Shown: positions 7,565 to 16,917, numbered from the stretch's first letter. The stretch: DNA of 64,000 nucleotides from CPC320 sp002336405 (GCA_949372595.1 CASIAN010000010.1:1-64000); one strand, 5' to 3'. The notes: generated by a model not told the origin, from the sequence alone. Program-made: numbers and translations.

Positions 7565-9760
7565 TTAGCTAAGGTCGAACCTGTCCGCATTCATCACTTT
7601 GCCCCAAGCGGCAATAAAGTCTTGCACAAAGCCATCTTCAGCACCGTCACAAGCATAAACCTCTGCCAAGGCCCGCAACTGTGAGTTTGACCCGAACACA
7701 AGATCCACGCGGGTGGCTGTCCATCTGAGATCTCCGGTCGCACGATCGCGCCCTTCAAACAACTCTTCGGCTTCAGAAGACGGCGTCCATTCTGTCGACA
7801 TATCGAGCAGATTGACGAAGTAATCGGTCGTCAGCGTCTCTGGGCGCTTGGTGAAGACGCCATGCTGTGTGCCGCCATGATTGGCGTTTAAAACGCGCAT
7901 GCCGCCTATGAGTGCAGTCATTTCTGGCCCGGTTAGCGTCAGCAATTGCGCGTGGTCAACCAGCAGCTCTTCTGCTGAAAGCGTATATTGGGTTTTGAGA
8001 TAGTTGCGAAAACCATCGGAAGCCGGCTCAAGAACTGCAAACGAGTCGACGTCGGTTTGCTCTTGGGCGGCGTCGCCACGTCCTGCTGCAAAGGGCACAT
8101 CGACTGTGTGTCCGGCCTTAAGGGCAGCTTGTTCAATGGCGACATTGCCCCCCAGCACGATCAGATCGGCCAACGAGACCATCTTGCCACCGGTTTGTGC
8201 CGCATTAAACGCGCTTTGAATCTCTTCAAGCGTTTTTATCACAGGTGCCAGTTGCGCCGGTTGGTTGACCTCCCAGTCTTTTTGTGGCGCCAACCGCAAC
8301 CGGGCGCCGTTAGCACCGCCACGTTTGTCGCTGCCGCGATACGTCGAGGCTGAGGCCCAAGCGGTGGATACTAGCTGTGCAGTCGACAGCCCAGAGCCCG
8401 CAATTTTTGCCTTGAGGTCGGTGATATCACGAGTGTTGATCTGCGCGTGTGCCGTGTCAGGGATCGGGTCTTGCCACAGCAGTTCCTCTGCGGGAACCTC
8501 AGAGCCTAGATACCGTGTCCGAGGGCCCATATCACGGTGGGTCAGCTTGTACCAAGCGCGGGCAAAGGCATCCGCAAACGCAGCGGGGTTTTCGTGGAAC
8601 CGTTTTGAAATCGGCGCATAGATCGGATCCATTTTCAACGCCATGTCCGCCGTGGTCATCATCGGTGCCTGACGGACTGATGGATCATGTGCATCGGGCA
8701 CAGTGCCGTCGGCGGCGCCGTCTTTGGGCACCCACTGTTGGGCGCCGGCGGGGCTTTTTGTCAATTCCCATTCGTAGCCGAGTAATGTGTCAAAATAGCC
8801 GTTGTCCCACTGTATGGGATTCGGCGTCCACGCGCCTTCAATGCCGCTTGAGATAGTATGAACACCGCTGCCGCTGCCAAAACTGTTGGACCATCCTAGG
8901 CCCTGTTCCTGCAGGCTTGCGCCTTCTGGTTCTGGCCCGACCTGAGCTGCGTCACCGGCGCCATGGGCTTTGCCAAAGGTGTGACCACCTGCCACCAGCG
9001 CAACGGTCTCTTCGTCATTCATCGCCATGCGCGCAAACGTTTCACGGATGTCGTGGGCCGAGGCAAGAGGATCGGGTCTGCCGTTTGGCCCCTCGGGGTT
9101 CACATAGATCAACCCCATCTGAACAGCGGCAAGAGGATTGGCAAGCTCGCGCTCGCCACTATAGCGTTTGTCGTCCAGCCAGACGTCTTCCGCACCCCAG
9201 TAGATGTCTTCTTCAGGTTCCCACACGTCCACGCGTCCTCCGGCAAAGCCAAAGGTTTTAAACCCCATCGATTCGAGGGCGCAATTGCCGCTCAGGATCA
9301 ACAGGTCGGCCCATGAAATTTTTTGACCATATTTTTGTTTGATCGGCCATAGCAATCGGCGGGCCTTGTCCAAGTTTACATTGTCCGGCCAGCTGTTCAA
9401 AGGTGCAAATCGCTGGGTGCCAGAAGAAGCGCCACCACGGCCGTCTGCTGTTCTATAAGTGCCCGCGCTGTGCCACGTCATCCGAATAAAAAAACCGCCA
9501 TAGTGGCCATAGTCTGCCGGCCACCAATCCTGCGAATCGGTCATAAGAGCGTAGAGGTCTTTTTTCAAAGCTTCGAGGTCAAGTTTTTTGAATTCGTCGG
9601 CATAGTTAAACGAGGCGTCCAATGGATCGCTCAGCGCTGAATTTTGATGCAGTATTTTGAGATTGAGTTGGTTGGGCCACCAATCCCGGTTTGATCTGCC
9701 ACCAACGCTTGTGTGCATCACAGGACATTTGCCTGCAGTTCCGACATCATTTCCGTCCAT
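7565..9760 (-). CDS. katG: Catalase-peroxidase KatG
   Basis: A bifunctional haem enzyme that removes hydrogen peroxide by catalase and broad peroxidase activity. The 731 residues contain two peroxidase-like halves. The N-terminal half holds the distal Arg-Trp-His in RMTWHSAGTYR and the proximal His in GGHTFGKAHGAG; the C-terminal half is the usual inactive duplicate (AWASASTYRGSDKRGGANGA). An ATG exists at 9790, but the one at 9760 (MDGNDVGTAGKCPVMH) has CGGAGA at the right distance, so I chose it. It is divergent from lipA across about 260 bases that hold a 14-base palindrome. No oxyR is adjacent. Confidence 0.96.
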   Translation of the reverse strand: MDGNDVGTAGKCPVMHTSVGGRSNRDWWPNQLNLKILHQNSALSDPLDASFNYADEFKKLDLEALKKDLYALMTDSQDWWPADYGHYGGFFIRMTWHSAGTYRTADGRGGASSGTQRFAPLNSWPDNVNLDKARRLLWPIKQKYGQKISWADLLILSGNCALESMGFKTFGFAGGRVDVWEPEEDIYWGAEDVWLDDKRYSGERELANPLAAVQMGLIYVNPEGPNGRPDPLASAHDIRETFARMAMNDEETVALVAGGHTFGKAHGAGDAAQVGPEPEGASLQEQGLGWSNSFGSGSGVHTISSGIEGAWTPNPIQWDNGYFDTLLGYEWELTKSPAGAQQWVPKDGAADGTVPDAHDPSVRQAPMMTTADMALKMDPIYAPISKRFHENPAAFADAFARAWYKLTHRDMGPRTRYLGSEVPAEELLWQDPIPDTAHAQINTRDITDLKAKIAGSGLSTAQLVSTAWASASTYRGSDKRGGANGARLRLAPQKDWEVNQPAQLAPVIKTLEEIQSAFNAAQTGGKMVSLADLIVLGGNVAIEQAALKAGHTVDVPFAAGRGDAAQEQTDVDSFAVLEPASDGFRNYLKTQYTLSAEELLVDHAQLLTLTGPEMTALIGGMRVLNANHGGTQHGVFTKRPETLTTDYFVNLLDMSTEWTPSSEAEELFEGRDRATGDLRWTATRVDLVFGSNSQLRALAEVYACDGAEDGFVQDFIAAWGKVMNADRFDLS

Positions 9761-9833
9761 ATTTATCTCCGATAATGGCTGATTTTCCAACTGGCTAAGT
9801 AAACGCTATAAACATCAAACAGATGTATGGTCT

Positions 9834-9847
9834 TAGCATACATGCTA
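9834..9847. promoter_or_regulatory. Palindrome in the katG-lipA divergent promoter region
   Basis: TAGCAT-AC-ATGCTA is a perfect 6+6 inverted repeat centred about 80 bases upstream of the katG ATG. Its position suits an operator for a peroxide-responsive regulator, but the spacing does not match the classical OxyR site and I cannot name the protein. Chance occurrence is possible. Confidence 0.35.
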
Positions 9848-10022
9848 TCAAAATCGTTCACTGTCTGTAAAGTTATGAAACGCAAGTGACGTGTGGTAAA
9901 CTGCCTCGATTGCGGCATTGGACGAACGATTGCAAATAACATAGCCGCTATGCTCGGCAAAACTTTGACGGGCCTGTTGGGCTCGTATATGTATCCGTCA
10001 GCCACTGCTTGGGAAATAGATC

Positions 10023-10976
10023 GTGCGTGACAATTCAGTACCTAAGATAAGACATCCGGAAAAAGCCAATCGTCCTGACAATGCCCAGCCAAAAAAGCCG
10101 AGCTGGATTCGCGTTAAAGCGCCCACCAGCGAGGGCTATAAGAAAACCCGTGATATCATGCGCGAAAACCGCTTGGTGACAGTCTGCGAAGAGGCGGGCT
10201 GTCCCAACGTTGGCGAATGCTGGTCGCAGGGCCATGCGACGATGATGATTATGGGCGAGGTCTGTACCCGAGCTTGCACATTTTGTAATATTGCGACCGG
10301 AAAACCACCGGAAAGTCTGGATGCTTTTGAGCCGGGCAGGGTGGCTGTGGCCGTCAAAAAGCTGGGTCTTAATCATGTGGTCATTACCTCGGTTGATCGC
10401 GATGATGTCGAAGATGGCGGCGCCGAACATTTTGCCCAGACAATCCGTGCAGTGCGGCGTCAATCGCCCGACACGACGATTGAAATTTTGACGCCAGATT
10501 TCATCCGCTGTGCCCCCGCGGCGCTTGAAACGGTGGTTGCTGCCAAACCCGATGTGTTCAATCACAACCTAGAAACCGTGCCGGGGCTATACCCCGAAGT
10601 GCGTCCCGGGGCCCGATATTTCCATTCCTTGCGGCTGTTGCAACGGGTCAAAGAACTGGATCCGGCGATGTTCACCAAATCCGGCATAATGGTTGGTTTG
10701 GGCGAAGACCGGCAATCGGTTTTGCAAGTGATGGATGATATGCGCGCCGCCGATATCGACTTTCTAACGATTGGCCAATACTTGCAACCGACGCCCAAAC
10801 ACCACCGAGTAGATCGCTTTGTCACCCCGGACGAATTTGCCGGCTATGAAAAAGCGGCCTATGGCAAAGGGTTTTTGATGGTGTCTGCCACGCCTTTGAC
10901 GCGATCATCTTATCACGCAGGCGATGATTTTGCGCAATTGCGCAGCGCGCGTTTGAAAAAATTGGCAAAGCGCTAG
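10023..10976 (+). CDS. lipA: Lipoyl synthase
   Basis: A radical SAM enzyme that inserts two sulfur atoms into protein-bound octanoyl groups to make lipoyl cofactors for 2-oxoacid dehydrogenases and the glycine cleavage system. Both iron-sulfur cluster motifs are present: the auxiliary cluster (CEEAGCPNVGEC) and the radical SAM cluster (CTRACTFC), along with the C-terminal RSSY motif (TRSSYHAGD). The 317-residue length is normal. Translation starts at a GTG (10023), the first in-frame start that gives the usual N-terminal RHPEKANRPD stretch. It ends convergent to hpt with about 140 bases between, where I see no gene. Confidence 0.96.
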   Translation: MRDNSVPKIRHPEKANRPDNAQPKKPSWIRVKAPTSEGYKKTRDIMRENRLVTVCEEAGCPNVGECWSQGHATMMIMGEVCTRACTFCNIATGKPPESLDAFEPGRVAVAVKKLGLNHVVITSVDRDDVEDGGAEHFAQTIRAVRRQSPDTTIEILTPDFIRCAPAALETVVAAKPDVFNHNLETVPGLYPEVRPGARYFHSLRLLQRVKELDPAMFTKSGIMVGLGEDRQSVLQVMDDMRAADIDFLTIGQYLQPTPKHHRVDRFVTPDEFAGYEKAAYGKGFLMVSATPLTRSSYHAGDDFAQLRSARLKKLAKR

Positions 10977-11120
10977 TCAGGCGCTGTAATCTAAAAGTCT
11001 CATCCATGAGTGCTGTCTGCTGCCGTGCCACAAGATGCATGGGGCAAGCCCAGCCTTTATGTGGCGTCTAGACGGATGTCCCCTTGCTGCGAAAATCCAA
11101 AAACTGGCAAATGGTGCGCT

Positions 11121-11663
11121 TTATTGATCGGTAAACCTGACCTTGCCGATATACGGTAGATTGCGGTTGCGCTGAGCAAAATCGATCCCATAGCCCACGA
11201 CAAAAGCATCTGGGATTTCAAAACCAATCCAATCGGCGCGAAAATCAGCTTCTCGACGGCTGGGCTTGTCAAGCAATGCAATGGTTTTTAATCGCTTGGG
11301 CTGGCGGGTAAGCAACAATTGACTGACGTGGTGCAATGTGTGGCCGGTATCGACAATATCTTCGACAACCAGAACATCCCGACCTTCAATTTTGCCCCGA
11401 AGATCCTTGAGAATACGCACTTCACGGCTGCTCTCCATACCGTCGCCATAGGACGAAACTTCAATGAAATCGACCTCTACTGGTAAGTCCAGTTCACGGA
11501 CGAGATCCGCAATAAAAACGAAAGAGCCGCGCAGCAAACCTACCACGATCAGTTTGTTTGTGTCATTAAACTCGTCGTGAATATCGTGGCACAGGGCCTC
11601 AATTCTAGCGGCAATTGATTTGGCAGATATCATCTGATCAATGCTGTATGGGCGTTCTGACAT
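11121..11663 (-). CDS. hpt: Hypoxanthine phosphoribosyltransferase
   Basis: Purine salvage enzyme that joins hypoxanthine (and usually guanine) to PRPP, forming IMP or GMP. The PRPP-binding motif VLVVEDIVDTGHTL is clear and the C-terminal region (DAFVVGYGIDFAQRNRNLPY) matches the family. Length is 180 residues from the ATG at 11663 (MSERPYSIDQM), which has AAGGGGAAAAT in front of it; an ATG 48 bases upstream lacks this. Its 5' end is divergent from the START-domain gene, with only about 70 bases between the two start codons. If guaA were truly inactive, this salvage enzyme could supply GMP from guanine. Confidence 0.92.
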   Translation of the reverse strand: MSERPYSIDQMISAKSIAARIEALCHDIHDEFNDTNKLIVVGLLRGSFVFIADLVRELDLPVEVDFIEVSSYGDGMESSREVRILKDLRGKIEGRDVLVVEDIVDTGHTLHHVSQLLLTRQPKRLKTIALLDKPSRREADFRADWIGFEIPDAFVVGYGIDFAQRNRNLPYIGKVRFTDQ

Positions 11664-11733
11664 ATTTTCCCCTTGCTTTCTGCGTGACAGAATAAGACAT
11701 AGCGTATTCATCTTAGCTGAAACAGACCCTGAT

Positions 11734-12183
11734 ATGCCCGTTCATTCCGAGACTCGCAAGCTGCCTTATAGCGCAGAACAAATGTATGATCTTGTGGCCG
11801 ATATTTCTGCCTATCCGCAGTTTTTGCCCTGGTGCTCGGCGGCGCGTATCCGGTTGCGTGCAACCGAAGGGGAGCGCGAGACGGTTGAGGCCGATCTGGT
11901 CGTTAGTTTTAAAGTTTTTCGAGAGAGTTTTGCCAGTCGGGTCGAGCTGTGGAGCAAGGCCAAGAAAATCGATACCCAATATCTTGAAGGGCCTTTCAAA
12001 CACATGAAATCCAGTTGGGAATTTGTCGATACGCCGTCTGGATGCGACGTGCAGTTTTTTGTTGATTTCGAGTTTAAGAACGCCTTGTTGCAGGGCATTA
12101 TTGGGGTCGTGTTCAACGAGGCGATGCAACGGATCGTGCGCGCGTTTGAAAGCCGGGCTAACACGCTTTACGGCAAATCCTGA
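11734..12183 (+). CDS. RatA/COQ10-family START-domain protein
   Basis: A 149-residue polyketide cyclase/START-fold protein. Bacterial members are annotated either as RatA-type or as ubiquinone-binding COQ10-like proteins. In mitochondria COQ10 helps deliver coenzyme Q to the respiratory chain, which I consider the more likely role here given the alphaproteobacterial setting. The conserved N-terminal stretch SAEQMYDLVADISAYPQFLPWC and the helix near the C-terminus (VVFNEAMQRIVRAFESRA) are diagnostic. The start at 11734 (MPVHSETRKLPYS) is chosen because the family begins at this point; upstream in-frame ATGs lie inside the divergent hpt gene. Confidence 0.85.
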   Translation: MPVHSETRKLPYSAEQMYDLVADISAYPQFLPWCSAARIRLRATEGERETVEADLVVSFKVFRESFASRVELWSKAKKIDTQYLEGPFKHMKSSWEFVDTPSGCDVQFFVDFEFKNALLQGIIGVVFNEAMQRIVRAFESRANTLYGKS

Positions 12184-12281
12184 GTTTGATCCTGAGTGTC
12201 TGTTAACCACCTGAACAGGAACTTTTGTATTAATGCGGGCAGATCATCGCCTTATCGGTGGCTTTGAACACAAAAAAGAAT

Positions 12282-12310
12282 AAAAAACGGGCCTTTCCAG
12301 ACCCGTTTTT
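12282..12310. terminator. Bidirectional intrinsic terminator
   Basis: A GC-rich stem with CGGGCC pairing to GGTCTG/CCCG (one G-T wobble) is flanked by AAAAAA on one side and TTTTT on the other. It therefore serves both the START-domain gene on the plus strand and amtB on the minus strand, whose stop is 20 bases away. Confidence 0.85.
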
Positions 12311-12329
12311 CGCTTTGAAGTTCGCTTGT

Positions 12330-13511
12330 TTATGACTGGATGTCATAGGCGCGCTCGCCATGCGAAGTCAGATCCAAGCCGCTGGTTTCATCCTCGGCAT
12401 CGACCCGCAGTGGTGTAAACAGCGATACCAGCTTGACCAAGACGACAGTGACAACCACGGTAAAGACGCCAACAATAACCAGCGATCCCAGTTGTGCCGT
12501 CCAGGTGCCAAGACCGAAGGCCGCAATCATGATGGTGCCGAAAATACCACCGACGCCATGGACCGCAAAGACATCTAGCGTGTCATCGATTTTCAGCTTG
12601 CCCCGGATAACATTGCAGGCCTCTTGACACAGCACGCCTGCGACCGCCCCGATGATCAACGCTTGTACCGGATCGACAAACCCAGAGGCTGGGGTGATCG
12701 AGGCCAAACCAGCAATTGTACCAGTAACCATACCCACTAATGAGGCCTTGCCGTATTTGAACTTTTCCCATAACGCCCATGTCAGCGATGCCGTGGCGGC
12801 AGAGATATGCGTCACTGTCAGCGCCATAGCCGCACCGCCGTCGGCTGCCAGTTGTGAGCCACCATTAAAGCCAAACCATCCCACCCAAAGCATTGCCGCA
12901 CCAATCATCACATAGCCCGGGTTATGTGGTGGTGTGTTCTTGTTCAGCCGCGGACCCAACATGGCCGCGATGACCAAAGCGGCCAGCCCTGCGGTTTCAT
13001 GCACTACTATACCGCCGGCAAAATCCTTAACGCCGGTCTCGCCAAATAGCCCACCGTCGGCCAGTATACCGCCACCCCATACCCAATGGACCACTGGTGC
13101 ATAACAGATCAGCATCCACAGCCCGGAAAATAGCAGCACAAAACCAAACCCGATCCGCTCAACATAGGCGCCGACAATCAGCGCTGGTGTGATGATCGCA
13201 AAGGTCATTTGAAAGGCAAAAAACAAGATCTCAGGCAGCGTGCCTGACAGCGTGTCGGTGGTAATCCCCGACAGAAAAACCTTGTCAAAGCCGCCCCAAA
13301 GGCCGCTGGTGCCGCCCCCGAAAGCAATCGAATAGCCAAACATAAACCAAAGAATGCTCATTAAGCAGGCGATAGCATAGCATTGCATGAAGACGCTTAG
13401 CACATTACGCGCCCGGACCAGACCGCCGTAAAACAGCGCAAGCCCCGGCAGAGTCATGAACAACACAAGGGCTGTCGCGACAATAATCCATGCAGTATCT
13501 GCTCCGTTCAT
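12330..13511 (-). CDS. amtB: Ammonium transporter
   Basis: Amt/MEP/Rh channel for ammonium uptake in the inner membrane, 393 residues with about eleven hydrophobic segments. Family signatures are FYGGLVRARNVLSVFMQ near the N-terminus, the two pore histidine regions (CYAPVVHWVWGGGILA and DVFAVHGVGGIFGT) and the NGGSQLAADGGAA segment. The start at 13511 (MNGADTAWIIV) has GGAGGACC ahead of it; an upstream GTG/ATG frame adds 13 non-family residues. In most proteobacteria glnK precedes amtB. Here the upstream gene is pncC and no glnK is present, so the PII partner must be elsewhere. I see no clear sigma-54 promoter. Confidence 0.95.
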   Translation of the reverse strand: MNGADTAWIIVATALVLFMTLPGLALFYGGLVRARNVLSVFMQCYAIACLMSILWFMFGYSIAFGGGTSGLWGGFDKVFLSGITTDTLSGTLPEILFFAFQMTFAIITPALIVGAYVERIGFGFVLLFSGLWMLICYAPVVHWVWGGGILADGGLFGETGVKDFAGGIVVHETAGLAALVIAAMLGPRLNKNTPPHNPGYVMIGAAMLWVGWFGFNGGSQLAADGGAAMALTVTHISAATASLTWALWEKFKYGKASLVGMVTGTIAGLASITPASGFVDPVQALIIGAVAGVLCQEACNVIRGKLKIDDTLDVFAVHGVGGIFGTIMIAAFGLGTWTAQLGSLVIVGVFTVVVTVVLVKLVSLFTPLRVDAEDETSGLDLTSHGERAYDIQS

Positions 13512-13672
13512 CTTTGGTCCTCCGGTTTGAAAATCAGTGCAGACGCGCAAAGCGTAAAGCAGATGCGAAAAAAAGAGGCATTATCCGGAAGATATGCCTG
13601 ATCCGAGGTCGATTGTGAAAATGATTAAAATTTAGGCTATATTTCTGCAGACTGCCTGCATTGTAATCACCT

Positions 13673-14145
13673 TTAAGTTAGTATTTGCCAGAGTGCCCGC
13701 AAACCATGGGTCACGGCCGCCTGTCGGACTTGCCTGCGCCCAAGCGCGCCAAATTCAATGGTTTCGGTGTGATGGCCGGTTTGTCGTGTGGCGATGCCAA
13801 AGCAGACCCGCCCCTCTGGTTTGAATTGTGACCCGCCCGGACCGGCGATGCCTGTGACCGACAGCGCGACATCGGCCGCAGATCTGCGTAATGCACCCTG
13901 GCCATTTCTAACGCAACTTCGGGCGAGACTGCGCCAAACTGTTCAAGCGTACTGGGGTTGATCCCCAGCATTTCGATTTTTGCAGCATTAGAATAGGTCA
14001 CAAAGCCGCGTTCAAAAGCACCCGAACTGCCCGCCAATTCGGTAAGCGCCGCAGCAATCAGCCCGCCGGTGCAGCTTTCGGCGGTCGCCAATTTAAGGTT
14101 TTTTCTCAGTGCCAACCTTAGAATATCTTGTGCGAAGTCGGTCAC
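13673..14145 (-). CDS. pncC: CinA-family nicotinamide-nucleotide amidase, one-base frameshift
   Basis: Stand-alone CinA C-terminal domain. Characterised members deamidate nicotinamide mononucleotide for NAD recycling. It begins at a GTG (14145) that overlaps the pgpA stop, with LATAESCTGGLIAAALTELA early on. The frame breaks near 13895: after EVALEMAR the family sequence ALRRSAADVALSVTGIAGPG continues in another frame and ends at the TAA at 13673-13675. Adding one G to the GGG there (giving MARGALRRS) restores a 157-residue protein of normal length. The uncorrected frame runs into unrelated sequence ending at 13711. A sequence error in a G-run is the simplest explanation. Confidence 0.85.
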
Positions 14146-14636
14146 ATCAACACTCCATGAGCCACAGCAGCCAGTGCGACGACGCAAACGGCGGCACAGA
14201 CCCCGGCAATCACATCGTCAAGCATCACCCCAAGCGCATCCTGTCGACGATCGGCCCAGCCAACCGGTCCGGGCTTGAGGATGTCAAACAGGCGAAACAA
14301 CGCAAAGCCTGTCAGCCAACCGGGCCAGAGCTGCAACACATCAATCTCCAAACGCCACGCACTTGCTGAGATCGACCAAAGTGCCAGCCATTGTCCGACC
14401 ACCTCATCAATGACAATCTCAGACGGATCATGGTCAAGGCTGTTGCGGGTCTGTTCGGCGGTGGCCCACCAACCAAGTCCAAATATGGCGCATGTCGCGA
14501 CCACCACCAAAGGAAACCCGCCGGTTACATGGATCAAGTAAAATATCGGCAGAGCAGCCAACGACCCCCAAGTGCCAGGGGCAGGGCGCAGAGTTCCGAC
14601 GCCAAACACAGTGGCGATGGCTCGGCTCAGCGACAA
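14142..14636 (-). CDS. pgpA: Phosphatidylglycerophosphatase A
   Basis: Inner-membrane phosphatase that removes phosphate from phosphatidylglycerophosphate to give phosphatidylglycerol. It has 164 residues. Family motifs visible are TLRPAPGTWGSLAALP near the N-terminus, the acidic DPSEIVIDEVVGQW motif and FRLFDILKPGPVGWAD. Hydrophobic segments surround these. The stop overlaps the pncC start (ATGTGA, four-base overlap type), so the two are translationally coupled. In related genomes ispDF often lies between this pair and dusB; here only 227 bases separate pgpA from the divergent dusB. Confidence 0.93.
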   Translation of the reverse strand: MSLSRAIATVFGVGTLRPAPGTWGSLAALPIFYLIHVTGGFPLVVVATCAIFGLGWWATAEQTRNSLDHDPSEIVIDEVVGQWLALWSISASAWRLEIDVLQLWPGWLTGFALFRLFDILKPGPVGWADRRQDALGVMLDDVIAGVCAAVCVVALAAVAHGVLM

Positions 14637-14863
14637 GGATTTATCCAGACGTTGAATGATTTGTGAAAAGCAGGGCCATGCGTGTCCATAGAAGTCTCCT
14701 TAATGTTCTACCTTACGTATGGCTCTCTGCTGCTCTTGGCAATTCAGAACGGTTGATGCTTAAATTTTACGCATCTATTGGGCATTGCGGTTATTTTGTG
14801 CGAAGAATTCTTGTCTCCCACCTAAAACTACCCTAACCCTATTGAGAAATTCTGTGAGGTTTC

Positions 14864-15850
14864 GTGGTTGTTTACCTAAATAAAAAACCGATATCGCCTG
14901 CGGTGTTTCTGGCGCCGCTTGCGGGGATCACTGATTTGCCATTTCGCAATCTTGTCTCCAGCTTTGGGGCTGGCCTTGTCGTCAGCGAAATGATCGCATC
15001 CCAAGAGATGGTTCAGGCCAAGCAAGGGGTGCGTGAAAAGGCCGAACTTGGTTTTGGCAGCGATCACACTGCCGTGCAGTTGGCGGGGCGCGAGGCTTAT
15101 TGGATGTCCGAGGCGGCGAAGATGGCGCAAGACAATGGCGCGCAACTCATTGATATTAATATGGGGTGTCCGGCCAAGAAGGTGGTGAATGGCTATTCTG
15201 GATCGGCACTTTTGAAAGATCTTGATCACGCGTTGACATTGATCGATGCGGTGGTGGCGGCGGTGTCAGTTCCGGTCACGTTAAAAACCCGTCTTGGTTG
15301 GGATGACCAGTGCCGCAACGCACCAGATTTGGCGCGGCGCGCAGAGGCTGCAGGCATCGCCATGATTACAATTCATGGGCGCACCCGCTGTCAGTTTTAC
15401 AAGGGTGAGGCCGATTGGTTGGCAATCGCGGATGTGTCGCAAGCCGTTGATATTCCGGTGATTGCCAATGGCGACATCACCAACGGCCAGACGGCCCGCA
15501 CGGCAATGCAAGCCGCGCAATCGGCAGGTGTGATGATCGGTCGCGGAGCACAGGGACGTCCGTGGTTGTTGGCGCAGGTTGCCGCGGCACTTGAGGGAAG
15601 GGCGCCCGCCACCGCCCCGCCGGTTCGGGAGGCGCTGCATGATATGGTCTGCGGTCATTATGAGGCCATGCTGGGGTTCTATGGCGTCGACTTGGGCCTG
15701 CGCGTGGCGCGCAAACATCTGGGCTGGTACATGCAGGCCGCAGGTACCGCTGCTGCGGTGCGCCGCGCCATTTTGACTTCGACCTCGCCGTCACAGGTCA
15801 CCGGTCTGTTACGGCGTGCCTTTACCACCAACCTAGAGGCCGTCGCATAA
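14864..15850 (+). CDS. dusB: tRNA-dihydrouridine synthase B (NifR3 family)
   Basis: FMN-dependent enzyme that reduces uridines in the tRNA D-loop to dihydrouridine. Signature motifs are VFLAPLAGITDLPFRNLV, the catalytic Cys in INMGCPAKKVVNGYSGSALL, TIHGRTRCQFYKGEADW and PVIANGDI. The 328 residues match the family. It begins at a GTG preceded by GTGAGGTTTC. The stop codon overlaps the ntrB ATG (TAATG), so it is the first gene of the dusB-ntrB-ntrC operon, the classical nifR3-ntrBC arrangement of Rhodobacter. Confidence 0.95.
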   Translation: MVVYLNKKPISPAVFLAPLAGITDLPFRNLVSSFGAGLVVSEMIASQEMVQAKQGVREKAELGFGSDHTAVQLAGREAYWMSEAAKMAQDNGAQLIDINMGCPAKKVVNGYSGSALLKDLDHALTLIDAVVAAVSVPVTLKTRLGWDDQCRNAPDLARRAEAAGIAMITIHGRTRCQFYKGEADWLAIADVSQAVDIPVIANGDITNGQTARTAMQAAQSAGVMIGRGAQGRPWLLAQVAAALEGRAPATAPPVREALHDMVCGHYEAMLGFYGVDLGLRVARKHLGWYMQAAGTAAAVRRAILTSTSPSQVTGLLRRAFTTNLEAVA

Positions 15851-16902
15851 TGGATGACGCAGCACTTTGGGTTTCACTGCCAATGCCAGCAGTTCTTTTG
15901 GATGAAAATGATCTGTTTACAGATCTTAATCCTGCTGCCGAGGGATTTTTGAATATATCATCACGCGCGGTGATGGGCACGCCTGTTTGGGACAAACTGG
16001 CGGTGGACGCGCCGATAGAAGTCAATCTTAGGCGCGCACGGGCGCAGGGGTCGCCGCTTTTTGTGAACGATGTTGATGTTGGATGTGGCAATCGTCCACC
16101 GTTGCAATGCAACCTGTCTTTCGCACCGGTGTCGGGGCGGGAGGGGGTGATGATCTTAATGATTTATCCGCGTGAACTGGCCCATCGGATGACCCAGAGC
16201 GTCTCAGTGAAGTCTGCGGCGATGTCGGCCATTGGCATGGCTGAAATGTTGGCCCATGAAATAAAAAACCCTCTGGCGGGCATCACAGGCGCCGCACAGC
16301 TTTTATCGATGAGCCTAAACGCGGAAGACCTTGTGTTAACAGATTTAATTGTCGAGGAATCGCGCCGCGTTGTCAAATTGCTTGAACAGGTTGAAGAATT
16401 TGGCAATCTCAGTCCGCCCATTCAAATGGCGGTCAATATTCATGATGTTCTCGATCGTGCCCGACGCTCTGCACTCTTGGGTTTTGGCGCAGAGATGAAA
16501 ATCATCGAAGACTATGATCCCTCCCTGCCGCAGGTTTTGGGTGATCCGGATCAATTGCTGCAGGTGGTGCTGAACTTACTGAAAAATGCTTCTGAGGCGG
16601 CAGGGGCCGGTGGTGGAACGATTCGTCTCAGGAGCTTTTATGAGCATTCGTTTAGTTTGCGGCGCTCAGACGGGACCGGACATGCCTTGCCGTTACAGAT
16701 CGAAATTATCGATGACGGTCCTGGTCTGCCTCAGGACATAAAGGGCGATGTGTTCGATCCGTTTGTGTCGGGGCGTGAAAATGGCACCGGCCTAGGGTTG
16801 GCGCTGGTGAGTAAAATCCTGTCTGACCATAGGGGCTGGATTTCGGTGGACTCTGTGCCCGGACATACCGTTTTTAGGCTCTCATTGCCGATGGCGAAAT
16901 AA
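15850..16902 (+). CDS. ntrB: Nitrogen regulation sensor kinase NtrB
   Basis: Histidine kinase/phosphatase that phosphorylates NtrC under nitrogen limitation, controlled by PII in known systems. A PAS-like sensor region fills residues about 5-105, with no membrane segments, so it is cytoplasmic. The phospho-acceptor His136 is in the H-box AEMLAHEIKNPLAG; the ATPase domain has the N-box (LLNLLKNASEAA), the G1 box (IIDDGPGLPQD) and the G2 box (ENGTGLGLALV). It overlaps dusB by one base and is followed by ntrC after about 15 bases containing AAGAAGGAAG. Confidence 0.95.
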   Translation: MDDAALWVSLPMPAVLLDENDLFTDLNPAAEGFLNISSRAVMGTPVWDKLAVDAPIEVNLRRARAQGSPLFVNDVDVGCGNRPPLQCNLSFAPVSGREGVMILMIYPRELAHRMTQSVSVKSAAMSAIGMAEMLAHEIKNPLAGITGAAQLLSMSLNAEDLVLTDLIVEESRRVVKLLEQVEEFGNLSPPIQMAVNIHDVLDRARRSALLGFGAEMKIIEDYDPSLPQVLGDPDQLLQVVLNLLKNASEAAGAGGGTIRLRSFYEHSFSLRRSDGTGHALPLQIEIIDDGPGLPQDIKGDVFDPFVSGRENGTGLGLALVSKILSDHRGWISVDSVPGHTVFRLSLPMAK

Positions 16903-16917
16903 TCAAGAAGGAAGCGT

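Noticed and set aside
7988..9316. Several plus-strand open frames opposite katG
   Set aside because: They run antisense through a clear katG reading frame, overlap each other and show no family motifs or ribosome binding sites.
9791..9870. OxyR site upstream of katG
   Set aside because: ATAG/CTA half-sites are present, but spacing does not match the ATAG-N7-CTAT pattern, so I list only a neutral palindrome.
9763..10005. An 80-codon minus-strand frame upstream of katG
   Set aside because: Occupies the divergent promoter region and shows no family character; its last bases run into the katG start.
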